DNA from: Temnopleurus reevesii
Lineage: Eukaryota > Echinodermata > Echinoidea > Temnopleuroida > Temnopleuridae
Length of the DNA stretch: 64,000 nt
NCBI GenBank assembly: GCA_036244855.1
Contig: BQKZ01000296.1
Coordinates: 110,192 to 174,191 of the forward strand
Reading direction: 5' to 3'
Shown here: in pieces, positions 1 through 11,200 of the stretch
How positions within the stretch are numbered: position 1 is the first letter of the stretch
How the letters are laid out: each line of letters opens with the position of its first letter
Position numbers and translations under genes: made by a program
The notes under the pieces: model-generated
What the model saw: only the letters and a program-made list of their open reading frames with translations
Database searches by the model: none
What the model was told of the DNA's origin: nothing

Positions 1-189
1 AAACCATCGGCTGGAGTGAGATATCCTGCGTAATCGTTCGTAAGGCATTACCCAACCTGAGAGAGCTGTAAATGATAATCCATTCATTTAGCCTCACCCC
101 AAAACAGATCCCCATAGATCTAAAACCAGCGCAATGCCACGGACAGGTTGCCAAGACCGCAAATACCGGCTCTGTCATCGTCGAGGCAA

Positions 190-1140
190 AGCCTTTACCC
201 CCTCGCTCTACCCCCACCTTCACCCTCTCAAACTACCTACGTTTCTGTTTCTCCTCTTTCTATTTCCTCCTTTATTCTCTCCAAGACGGCTCTGTCTTTC
301 TTCCCTTCCAGTTCTAATTATAGTTTCAGTCATCTTTCTTTTAACATCCCTCTCTTGCTCTACCCCCTCCTTCACCCTTTCAAATTTCCTCCCTTTCTCT
401 TTCACTACTCTCTCTATTTCCTCCTTCATTCTCTCCAACATGGCTTTGTGCTTCCTCCCTTCCACTTTCAGTTTCAGTTTCAGTAATCTTTCTTTGAACA
501 CCCCTCTCTTTCAATCTTCTTTCTTTACTCCGATATCTATCTCGGTCTCTACCCCCTCCTTCACCCTCCTCAGATCAACTTGTGTTTTCCTCCTTCCTCT
601 TTCCTTCTCATTCTTCGTTCTTTCCTTATTCTTCGCATTCTTCATACGGACTTTGCGCTTCCTCCCTTCGTCCTTCACTCTTTCCTTCTTATTGACACTC
701 TTTATCCAGACTTCCATCATTCTTCTTTCATTCTTGCATTTTTTTCACACTCTTTATTCCTGTTTAATGTGGATCTTCCTTTCCTCTTTCCTCTTTCATC
801 TTTCATTCTTCATTCTTACACTCTTAGTACTCTTCATCCAGCATTGCGCTCCCTCACTTCCTTTTTCATATTTACCCCAGGCCTTATATCTGCCTCCTCA
901 TTCAGTCTAATATACTTCCCTTAGAGCTTTTTCACTCTCTCTCTCTCTCTCTATTTCTTCAATTTCCTTTCTTATTCCTATATATGTACTCTCTTTACCC
1001 CTCCTACACCCCTGGACTAAACTTTTTTTTTTTTAGCTTCCTCCCTTTCTATTTCACTCTTCTCTCTCGCTCTCTTCACCTTCCTTATCCCTCTCAATTC
1101 TGATTTGTGCTTCCTTCTCTCTCCCTCTAAATCAATTTCC
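190..1140. repeat. Polypyrimidine block with internal tandem units
   Basis: Plus strand is almost pure C/T. A phrase starting CTCTACCCCC recurs at 206, 358 and 547, so the block grew in units of about 150-190 bases. On the minus strand it reads as long Lys/Glu/Arg-rich frames that mimic coiled coils. I treat those as composition artefacts. Confidence 0.8.
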
Positions 1141-1587
1141 TTTTCTTGTTTCTGCAGCTAATTATATTTTAGTCAAACAATACATGTAGCACTGTTTACA
1201 ATTTTACTTTGTTGTTAAATATGTCTTTCACCAAGCTCCAAAGCTATGGTTTAAAGTTTATATTTTATACTTTATACTTTATGGTTTACTTTAAGAAAAG
1301 CAAAAATGTTCACATCATGCACTTTTTGTGAAATGAACGAGGGCAAACTCAAATGCAAAAAAAACCCCCCAAACATTGATTTTCAAATTGTAGACCATGA
1401 ATTATTTCTTTCATAAAGTATGAAATGTCGTTTATTAGAAGTTGACTTGTAAAAATAATATCAAAATTTCCATTAACTTAGGTACATGTATGCATATGTT
1501 CAAAGATTATAGCCGATCTCTATGGAACGGTCTTATCATTTTGTTCCTATTCTCAGACTCTCTATTGATTTTCGTTATTTCATAATT

Positions 1588-2056
1588 CCCCCTGCATCTG
1601 TTCTACCTTTACCCCCTTCCTTATGAGTCATGTACAGTGTATAGACCCCCCCCATTCCCCTCTTCCCCTCCAGTTTTCTGCCCATCAAGGTCTAGATGTA
1701 TAAACCTACTACTTCAAAATAAGCCACAGTTCTGAATTTCTTTCTTAAAACTTTAAATCAATGTATTGCGATTCTTGACGATATTTACAGCAATTGCTTC
1801 TAACCATAATTTCAGCATAGTTATATATCTCATTCTCTCTCTCTCTGTATTTATTTCAGCTGATCTTTTCCTCCTTGGTCTCTGTATTTCCCCCTGCATC
1901 TGTTCTACCTTTACCCCCTTCCTTGTGAGTCATGCAAGGACCCCCTCCCCTCTTCCCCTCAAAGTTGTCTGCCCATCAAGGTCTAGATGTATAAACCTAT
2001 TATTTCAAAATGAGCCACAGCTCAGACTTTCCCTCTCAAAATTTCATATCAATTTT
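1588..2056. repeat. Tandem duplication, 302-bp spacing
   Basis: A block starting CCCCCTGCATCTGTTCTACC at 1588 recurs at 1890 and stays alignable through the TAAACCTA and AGCCACAG phrases, with small indels. Confidence 0.85.
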
Positions 2057-2319
2057 TCTACTCTTTTAATATTCATTAGGCATTCAATGACTTTAATGAA
2101 GTTTATTTTTCAAATGATTCTTGAGCTTTATTCCCCAAGTCAAACGATGGGCATTTGGATCTATTGCGGGAAACTTATTTTGTACACTGTTTCTCCTATT
2201 TTCCATTCACTCTGTCATTCTCTCCTTCCTTTCCTCCACCCATGTCTCCCCAATCTGTCTGTCCTTCTCTCTACATATCTTAAAATCCGTCTCCAGCTTT
2301 CATTCTTTTCTCCTTGGTA

Positions 2320-2700
2320 TGAATGTCATCTTGTCAAATTTTTTTTCATCTTCCCAGCCCTCGGATAAGGGATGAGTCAAGCCCATCATCATAAACCTAA
2401 CACAGGCACGTCAAATGACGATTTCCCTTGGACACAACAAGGTGCCCTTGATGTTGCGTTTCTACTCCTTCTTTACATCTATCCAATTGATAGTACATTG
2501 TATCTCGCAAAATTTTCCTTGATTTCATAACACTTCTTTCCTTGCAACAGAAGTGAAATTCATCTTGACAATTTTTTATCATTTTCCCAGCCCTCGGATA
2601 GGGGATGAGTCAAGCCCATCATCATGAACCTAGCACAGGTCCGTCGAGTAACAAGACTTCCCTTGGAACACAACAAGGTGCCCTTGATGTTAAACTTCTA
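2320..2700. repeat. Tandem duplication, 233-bp spacing
   Basis: CCCAGCCCTCGGATA at 2353 recurs at 2586. Both are followed by GATGAGTCAAGCCCATCATC and later by ACAACAAGGTGCCCTTGATG. More degenerate echoes of the CCCTAGAA phrase continue to about 3030. Confidence 0.85.
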
Positions 2701-4639
2701 TTCTCTCTTCACAGTAGTGAACATAAAACAGAGTGTTTCTTCCAAGGGAACAAAACAAATTGCCCTAGACTCCATCACAACACAGGTGACACTCATGATA
2801 CAACGTGTCCCATAAAAACCTCCCAAGCAAATATATCCTTACCGCTGAACTCCCATCCCGACATCACGCAAGTGCAATTTACAGTACAGGGTGTCCCCTA
2901 GAAAACTTTCTTGGAAACCCAGCAACTTCTCATCCATATGGAACTCCCTAGAGCTTCTAATCAGTACATTTTTTAAAGAATGGTATGTATGCCCTAGAAG
3001 ACTTCCCTGAGGAACTCCCATTTCTCTTCTCACAATCACAACTCAACAAGTAGGGCAACATTTCAAAATTATGCTTAACAGACTGTGAATATTATAACAC
3101 AATTTTTAAAATATAACACAATTTTTAAAGCGTAACTTTCCATGCATTTTCAAATGTCGTTTTTTGTCAGCAGAAAGAGAGAAAAAAATAATTAAAGCTT
3201 AAGAGGCCTCTCATGTTACAGCTATAAAAAGTATTATTAATTAAAAAAAATTAGAGTCACCTGATCAATCAAATAAACTTGACATTTTCAGGAGCAAAGG
3301 AAACAATAAATTAATGGAAAGCAGAGTCGCTGATTGATGTAACAGGGGTCTTGTGATGAGGAAATGTGTTTGATATCAAAATTAATGAATGACAGCTCTT
3401 TGATGTTCAAGACAATAATCCTAAATATAATATCTTGTACAGTGTATGTATACAGCTCAAAAGTGCTGATAATAAATGGATAATATCTACTAATCATCAA
3501 CAGGCTCTTCTCCTTTCATCTCTCTCCTACCTCTCTCTCTCTCTTTCCCTCTTTCTCTCTCTTTCTCTTCTTCTTATACTAGCTTTTGGTGTTGCTATTT
3601 TTTTAGCAATCCTGTTTACCTTTAGCCACAGTATAATGAAGCATAAAAAAGGGCAATAACCCCCCCCCCAACCTTAGAAATAACCCCCAAGAGCTACAAA
3701 AAAGGCCCCTGCAAAATATATTTTGATGGCAATTTCAAGGAGCAAATTATCGAAAAAAAAACCTTGTAAACAACAAAATATATTTTTTACCCTTGTATAG
3801 TATATTTAAAAAAAAAAAATCGTCTTTGATGGTACTTATGGCTACTGTCATTATATATATTCCATGTCACTTATATCAGCCCCCACCTATAACAATCCAT
3901 GTGGATGTTTCATGCAACCTTGGCACACCCTAAACCTACTAGTCTGCCATGGTCATACAAAATCATGCGCATAAACCACATTAATCCTAAAAGAGGGAAT
4001 GGGTTTATATTGTCATGATCATTTTCGCTGGGGGCATTATCAATAATAAGTTTATCTTTTAAAACTGAAGCATGAAAGGTTAATGTTTTTTTTTAAGATT
4101 AAAAGTGCGCTACATATGCACCCCGGAGGGAAAGTGTAAACCACTTATGCCTTGAGTCTTATCATGCTCTTACATTGAGATCTTTTCTCAATTATAATCT
4201 ACTTGGCTACTATACCTTTACAAAATGATAATAACACTTTCCATTCTAATTACTAGTTCATGCTCATGGCACTCAGATAATGAAAAACATTTAACTATAA
4301 AAAGGTCAATGATTTCTGGCTCGTTTTCTAGAACATTCTCAATTATGAAAAAAATAAATCAAAGACAAAAACAGTTTGAAATCTCAAACTAATTTGAAAA
4401 TATCTTTGCTTCTTCAATATTATTGAGTATTTATTTCCTAAAAAAGAGGAAAGAAGCTACACTATGAAAAAACAACAACATTATTTGTATATGACTTGAT
4501 GAATTAGAACTTCTTTTCCATTTTTCTGTGTGACATGAATTATCAAAATAGAAACATTAGGCAAATAAATTCATCAACATCTTTCAGTACTTGCCCCTAG
4601 CAGGTGAAATTTTGATTTACCCTGAATTCATTACTCGAT

Positions 4640-5085
4640 TGCCATGATGCAAACAGGCTAAGTCGGGTAAAAGTCTGCCTGCAGCAAGGGTAGTAACCGC
4701 GTTAGAGCCAGGGTGGCAACTGTTTTCAGGCAGGCTAAAACCAGGGTAGCAACAGATGAAGTCAGGTAAAAAGTCAGGCTGAAGCCAGGGTAGAAAAAGG
4801 TTCAAGTCAGGGTGGCAACAGATATTAGTCAGGTTAATGTCTGCTTAAAGTGCAGGGTAGCAACCGGTTTAGAACCAGGGTGGCAACTGGTTTAAGTCAG
4901 GCAAAAGCAAGGATGGCTACAGATGAAGTCAGGTAAGAGTCAGGCTAAAGCCAGAGCAGCAACTGCTTTAAGTCAGGCTAATGCCAAGGTAGTTTCTGGT
5001 GTAGGTCAGGTTAAAGTCAGGGTAGCAACTGGTTTAAGTCAGGCAAAATCCAGAGTAGGCTAAAGCCAGAGATACAAGCACCATA
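4640..5085. repeat. Degenerate minisatellite (AAGTCAGG / CAGGGTAGCAAC units)
   Basis: Irregular tandem units combine AAGTCAGGCTAAAG, CCAGGGTAGCAAC and TGGTTTA. The region starts and ends abruptly. Open frames across it are not credible genes. Confidence 0.85.
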
Positions 5086-5404
5086 AACACTCAGGAGGAC
5101 TCATGTGCGCTACAAAAATCAATTATTAATCATTAAAGATCTAATGGAACGAGACTCCAAATTTCTTATTTAAATGTTTACAACTATTTCATCATTAAGC
5201 AGTCTCACTCTATCACCCAGAACAAAAATAAACACTGACTAGAAAAGGATGAAAGAAAACTTAATCCCATCCAGGATATGAGTTTAGGATAGTTTGTGAA
5301 TCATACATTGAAAAATTGAAGAAAAGGGTAAGACGATCCCCTCTAGCAGAAGCAAAACAGTAGGGGAAAGGAAGGGATGGGGGCAAAAATTAGATCAAGA
5401 GTAT

Positions 5405-5590
5405 GCAGAGATGCCAACCATTCCCAAATTATCTGAGGTCAAAATTAAACTGTGAATAATGCAACAGCTGCACGGAGGTGAGAGAACACGACACCAATAG
5501 CCATATTCTCAGTCATTCACTTGTGATAAAAGTCTTAAATTCACATGAAAATATATACCTCAAGAATATTCTGGAACGGTTGGCATCTAT
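5405..5590. mobile_element. Foldback MITE, family A
   Basis: Begins GCAGAGATGCCAACC and ends with the near inverted complement GGAACGGTTGGCATCT. Relatives occur at 16911-17044 and 20805-20993. Non-coding, so a non-autonomous element is likely. Confidence 0.7.
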
Positions 5591-6059
5591 GAGAATACTT
5601 CTTTACTGATTCCTAAGTCTCTCCTTGCTTTGGGGTTAAATGTAATGGCCATACATACTCAGAAATAGAAATGATTTGGGCTCAAGATGGAGAAACATGG
5701 TTTTTAGCTCTTAGTCAGTAACACGCAAAACAGCAGTACAAGAAAAAATTGAACAAGCGTGATAAACATTTTTCCATATTTTTCTAGGATAATCTAATCT
5801 AGTTTGCAAGATACTTCCAAGACCTATGAATTTGAATAAAATGTTAGTGGGTATTTTAGACATTAGAGCAATGCTTATGAATAATAATAATAATAATAAT
5901 AAAAAGGTAATGATGAATCAATGGCCCCAGCCATGAGTCTGTCTCTCCCCTAGTTCTTAAATCTTGTTAGTAAACAGTCCCTAAGATGAAAATGGAAAGT
6001 GACAAATGTGATTAAGATATGATAGGAAATTTGCACTCGGATTCTCCCGGAAGTTTGTC

Positions 6060-7115
6060 ATGTAAGAGGATATCTATAGAGATTAACTTCCAAGTTTGTT
6101 ATCTTAGATTTACTGGGGGCTTTATGTATTTCTAGATCTTGTAAAAGATGTATGTTTGAGTTGTATGACGTCTTCAAATGTGTCATTTTTAGTTTGTTAT
6201 CTTACATATATTTGTGGCTACATCTATAAAGCTATCCTATAGAGATGCAACCAATATATTTGAGAATTTTGTTGTATTCACATGTGTTATTGTAAGTTTA
6301 TTTTAGATTTATGGGGGTTATTTTTCTATCTTACAAAGATGTATGTGATATGTTTGAGGAGTATGGTATCTTTAAATATGTCATTGTAAGTTTGTATCTG
6401 ATATTTACTAGGGAAGGAAGGGGCTACTTCTCTTTTGTACAAAGAGGTAAATGAAATGTTTGAGTAGTATGGTGTCTTCAAATGTGTCATTGTAAGTTTG
6501 TTATCTTAGATTTACTGGAGGGAAGAAGATGAAGTTAATACATTTTAAGTAATATGAAATCATTAAAAATGTCATTGTGAGTCTGTTATGACAGATTTAT
6601 TGGACAGCATTCACTCTATCCTATAGAGATGTACTCGATATATTTGATTGTATAGTGTCTTCAAAAGTGATATTGTAATTTTGTGATCTTAGATTTACAG
6701 GGCTATTTCTTTATCCTATAGAGATGTAAGTGATATGTTTGAGCAGTATGGTATCTTAAAATGTGTTGTATTGTAATCTTGTTATCTTAGATTTATGGGG
6801 TTTAAATGTATTACTCAATCCTACAGAGATGTATCAGATATTAGTATGGTGTCTTCAAATGTGTCCGTTTGTTAGCTCATATCTATTTGGGCTACATGTA
6901 TTTCTCTATCCTACAGAGATATATCTGATATATTTCAGCATTATGTCATTGTAAGCCTGCTATCTTAGATTTAATCAGGCTTTCCCACAGAGATGTATGT
7001 GATATGCTGAGCAGTACCGTATCTTCAAATGTGTCACTTTGGGCTATTTCTCTATCCTACAGAAATGTATCTGATATGTTTGAGCAGTATGGTGTCTTCA
7101 AAAGTGTCTAAAGGG
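6060..7115 (+). repeat. Tandem array of about 11 micro-exon-like units
   Basis: Units of about 90-120 bp repeat on the plus strand. A typical unit has a polypyrimidine acceptor (CTCTATCCTACAG), about 49 nt such as GATGTATCTGATATGTTTGA..., and a GTAAGTTTG donor. The best units (about 6720-6770 and 7060-7110) translate as DVSDMFEQYG followed by V/I, which resembles helix 1 and strand 2 of an RNA-recognition motif. Other units carry stops or indels. The array is antisense within washc2 intron 13. It may be an amplified, decayed exon of another gene. Function unknown. Confidence 0.6.
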
Positions 7116-7324
7116 GGAACACTATATTCCTGTGAACTTCCCTTTTTTGAGGGGAAAAGCAGGAAGGAAAAGAGGCATACTGGTTAATGTGATATTGTTG
7201 AACTCATTAGGGGTTTGTTACGGCTTGGCATATGGCCAAAATATGAAATCACACTAACTTGATGTTAAAGGGTACCTGACGTCACAAAATATAGTTTGTA
7301 TATTGCTCAATTGCATAAAATTAA

Positions 7325-7510
7325 CAAAAAATAATAAATTCAGCCTAGGTGAGGTGAATGGGTACCTGGCAGGAATATTTATTCCTGAAATGCCAAGTGC
7401 GCTGGTGTACACCAGGCTAAAACCAGGGTAATAATAATGCAAAGCGCCTTGAGCACTCTGCAGAGTGGATACGTGTGCTATAAAAATTGCATCTATTATT
7501 ATTATTACTA
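7325..7510 (+). mobile_element. SINE body and tail
   Basis: Holds the phrase GGTGAGGTGAATGGGTACCTGGCAGG, shared with the SINE at 12567-12838, then a GAGCACTCTGCAGAG stretch and a (TTA)n tail. It has no recognisable tRNA-like head, so it is a 5'-truncated copy. Confidence 0.65.
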
Positions 7511-7725
7511 TCAAAATGCTACGTCAGGAAGGTCAAATCGGGTCACATAGCTAAGGAAGGATAGAGGATGTAGCCAAAATTTTGAGGTCAATCTTAAAAG
7601 TTGAGATCAATAGTTAAATGTTCGGGAATTTCAACCGACAGATGAATTTTCACAATTGTATGCTTTTTGCATAATTACATTCTCCCAAGAAGCTATATGA
7701 AATGAGATTGTGCAGCCAATAAACC

Positions 7726-7848
7726 TGGGCCCCGTAACATAAAGCTTTCCAATCAATCGTATAATTGATATCAATCACAAGTCTGTGGAAAATCATGTAC
7801 TAAAGTTTGCAATTCGATGCAAACTTGTTTTAATATGTTACAGGCCCC
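7726..7848. mobile_element. Short inverted-repeat element, family B
   Basis: Starts GGGCCCCGTAACATAAA and ends TATGTTACAGGCCCC. Relatives at 17200-17313, 18030-18133 and 48979-49098 share the ends but have varied interiors, typical of MITEs. Confidence 0.7.
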
Positions 7849-8169
7849 ATTTATGTCATAAGTTTTGCAAGGAGTGAGATATTACTGGCCAAGCTTGGTT
7901 GTATCCTTCTCAATATGTTGAAAAATAAATATGACTGTGCAAGTTCGATATGTATACACCTGGCTTAATATCATTCTAATGCACCAGGGGATCCCGGATT
8001 GGCTGACAGGGAAGCCAGGCCAGTCAAAAGGTGGAGGGGACAGTGCACTGTTCTACATACAGAACAGTGGTGCCGTCGCGCCAATCGGGAGGCGATGGCT
8101 GGTATGCAAGCGTAATCACAAAATTTCTGTCATGCTAAATGATGTGATAAAAATAAAAACTTGACTTAC

Positions 8170-8248
8170 TGACGATGTCTTCGTAGACGTGGTCTGAGGT
8201 GACGTCTCTCCTTACACCAGCGGAAGGCTTGTCATCAAATAGACCTCC
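8170..8248 (-). CDS. washc2: washc2 exon 13, further tail
   Basis: 79 nt (residues 421-446 plus one base), phase 0 to 1. Acceptor is TATTTTACAG and donor is GTAAGT. It encodes GGLFDDKPSAGVRRDVTS, then DHVYEDIV. It starts in the phase in which exon 12 ends and continues the LF pattern. A phase-1 continuation is expected, but none is visible in 1-8169, so this is the last exon seen. Confidence 0.88.
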
Positions 8249-11200
8249 CTGTAAAATAAGAGTAAGAAACAAAAAAACAAGATGAAATAATTGCAAGGTA
8301 TTCAAAGTTCTTTGGAAACATCTACCGGTACTAGTCAAGGCTAGAATTAACCACTTTTGGAGGGCCATCACTGTGAGCAGAAGGGACAAAGGACAGGGAT
8401 AAAGTAAACAGCTTCATTCAAGCATTCACAATTTATGTAGATTCATGAATATAAACAAAAGCAATAGGTGCGACTCTTGGTCAAAAATTTTCTGCAGAGT
8501 AAAAATGATTGTACTTTCTTTTGTGTCCATCTAGCTATAATTGTGAATGCTTGAATGGAGGTTGTTTACTTTGTCCCATGCCTATGTCCCTTCTGCTCAC
8601 AGTGCATGGGCTTCAATTTCAACAATGGCATTACTACTTTTCAACAGTAATAATGAATCCAAAATGCGTTACACACAATTAGAGTGAAATCCTTGCAAGA
8701 AATACTTATTTCTTGAAATACTTGTATGCCAGATGGTTGTCAAGGATAATAATCTTTCAGGTAAAAACTAACAATTCTCCTGTCGGAAACCCGAACACCA
8801 TTCTGTCATCAAGTAAAAATGAAATTTCTGGATACAGCTGAAAGCTCCATGACTGACAATTGCCTTTATGATTGATGTTATTTATCCTCGCAAACAATTT
8901 TGTGGGAAGCTTCATGGAGCACTGGTTCACACTCTGGCCTAATGAGAAGGTCGCTGGTTTGATTCCATCAAGGACATCAGTTTCCATGAGCAAAAAATTC
9001 ATCCATGTTGTGCTGCATAAGACCCAGGTGAGAAGAAAAGGTATCTGTGGCAAAAAAATATCCTGAATGCCATGGAAGTTTACATATCAGTCTTATCAAG
9101 ATGGTTACAAAAAATGGTATCAGGAGCTACGCTGTAGATAAATAAAGCAAATATTGAATATAACCACTAAATCAGGAATAGCATTTCAGCAAACACTGAC
9201 CGAAACGTGACTGGTCTTGAGTCGCTTGATGACGCTGGGCACCGTCTTGCAAGACTTGGACAACCACTTTCGGAAGGGCGAGACTTCCTTGAACCCCTCC
9301 ACGGTCACAGAGAAATTCCCTTGGTCCAACCTCATAATGGCGTGAGTGTCACCGAACGTAGCCAGGCACACAAAAATATCATCCTTACCCTCGCCAGGGG
9401 GGAAAGCGATTGCCATAGCCCCCAGAAAAGATGGGGTCGACCCCCTCAAGGGGTGCGGTCCTACGGAAGAGTTAGGGGTACGGAAGTCACCACACCTAGG
9501 TCTTAGCACCCTAGTTGATGTCTAAACTTCGGAGTCGATTGGTGGGTCTGACGATGGACGAGCAGTCGAGAATGGCGTGCTGTCGTCGTAGTGACAAAAG
9601 GCGAAGATCGAGGAGCCATGTTGGGATTTGGTTGGAGTCGCAGAAAGCTCACAGAGATCATCTTGGAAACCTGGTCTATTACCTCTCTCAACACCTTATG
9701 GGATGTACTCTGTAGTCTGTGGTTTCAGACCTTGGAATGAGGTCAAATCAGAACTCCATTGAATTTTCATATTCTTGCACTGTGATATGAGTTTTTCTTT
9801 TATTTGGCAAACTAACAACGACGATTATGATGATGATGATGATAAAGATGACGAGAAAGAAGATGAAGATAATGATGACGATGATTCAGTGATAAAGATG
9901 ATGATAATGATGATGATGGTGATGACGATGATAATGACAATGACGACAACAACGAAGATGATGACGATAATAATGATGATGAGGATGATGATGATGATAA
10001 TGATGATGATGAGGAGGATGAAGATGATAATGATGATGATGAGGACAATGATGGGAGTGATGATGATGATGATGATGATGATGACGATGATGGTGATGAT
10101 TGTGATGGTGGTGATAGTGATGATGATGACTAATAAATAGGATTGAGAATTGCAAAAATGTTGGGCTACATGATTTCAACGTATTATATTGTGTGGTTTA
10201 GTATACTTTCCACTTCAAAACAAGTTTTGGCATGATCATCTTACGAGGAAGACTAATCATAAATAAGAGTGCCCGATGAACAAGACTATTATTATTGCAT
10301 TATGTTAATGTATACATAACGTCTATTCTCTCCATTCAAAAACTTACCTCCTTTTTCATTCATAACTCATTATTAAAGACAAGACGCCCTACTGTTTCTA
10401 TTGCTATCTTGAAATAGAAACAGCATAATCAAATATTGTTTATTCACATTGTCGTGCTTGATGTTTACAATCAGGTTTTACAAATTGAACAACTCCTTTG
10501 CAACCCAAGTAATGTTCACAGAGCTCAATCAAAATTATGTAATAGTACCAAAACACTCCCATTTGAGCTTCTTTGAAAAAGAGAACAAAACTATTTATTT
10601 AGCAAAATGAAATAGCATCATTGAAATTATGATTTTATAAAATTATTAATTACCTACATATACTCTATTCCATTAAGATGCATAAGAGAATTTTTAAAGC
10701 TCTCTGTCAAGATTATGTACCAAGAAAGTACCCCAATTTTAGCTTGTTTTGAAAAGAGAACAAAACATACAAATAATACATCTTGACTTGTGCACACCTA
10801 ATGATATAAAAAAAAATCTACTCTCTCCCTACATGTATTCCATATTGGTGCGCGAAATAGCTTATTGTTGTTATTTACAAGCATCGCTTGCTTTATTGTA
10901 CATCATCATGCACAAGAAATGGAAATATGAACAAATGAACAGCTTTGCTACCCGAATGATGCTGACACAGTCATCAAAATAATTTGAGCCTGTTTTGAAA
11001 AAGCGGATCAATTTGTTGACAATCCTATCAAATCTTGAATAAAGTAGCTTGACTCAGATGTGGCATGAATCACAACAGAGAAGGAAACAACATAGAAGGA
11101 TAATACCATGTACCACGATATCATAGTACCGGTACGTGAGAAGGGAGAGAGGGAAGTCATGTCTTAATAGCATTACCAAACGATAAGAGGTTGTGCTAGG

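Larger units (their letters stand above)
1..8169 (-). other. washc2 intron 13 (partial); no further exon seen
   Basis: The DNA after the exon 13 donor was searched for a phase-1 exon with acidic or LF content and none was found. It holds a polypyrimidine block, two local tandem duplications, a minisatellite, a foldback element, the plus-strand micro-exon-like array, a SINE tail and an inverted-repeat element, each listed separately. About 3000-4600 is plain AT-rich sequence. Confidence 0.7.

Noticed and set aside
134..910. Overlapping long open frames on both strands, including a coiled-coil-like minus-strand protein (220-501)
   Set aside because: The stretch is a polypyrimidine tract with 150-190-bp tandem units. 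The frames mirror base composition; there are no splice sites that would link them to washc2 in the right phase.
9775..10179. Poly-Asp/Met, poly-Ser and poly-His frames over the GAT tract
   Set aside because: Open in several frames on both strands, as any GAT repeat is.
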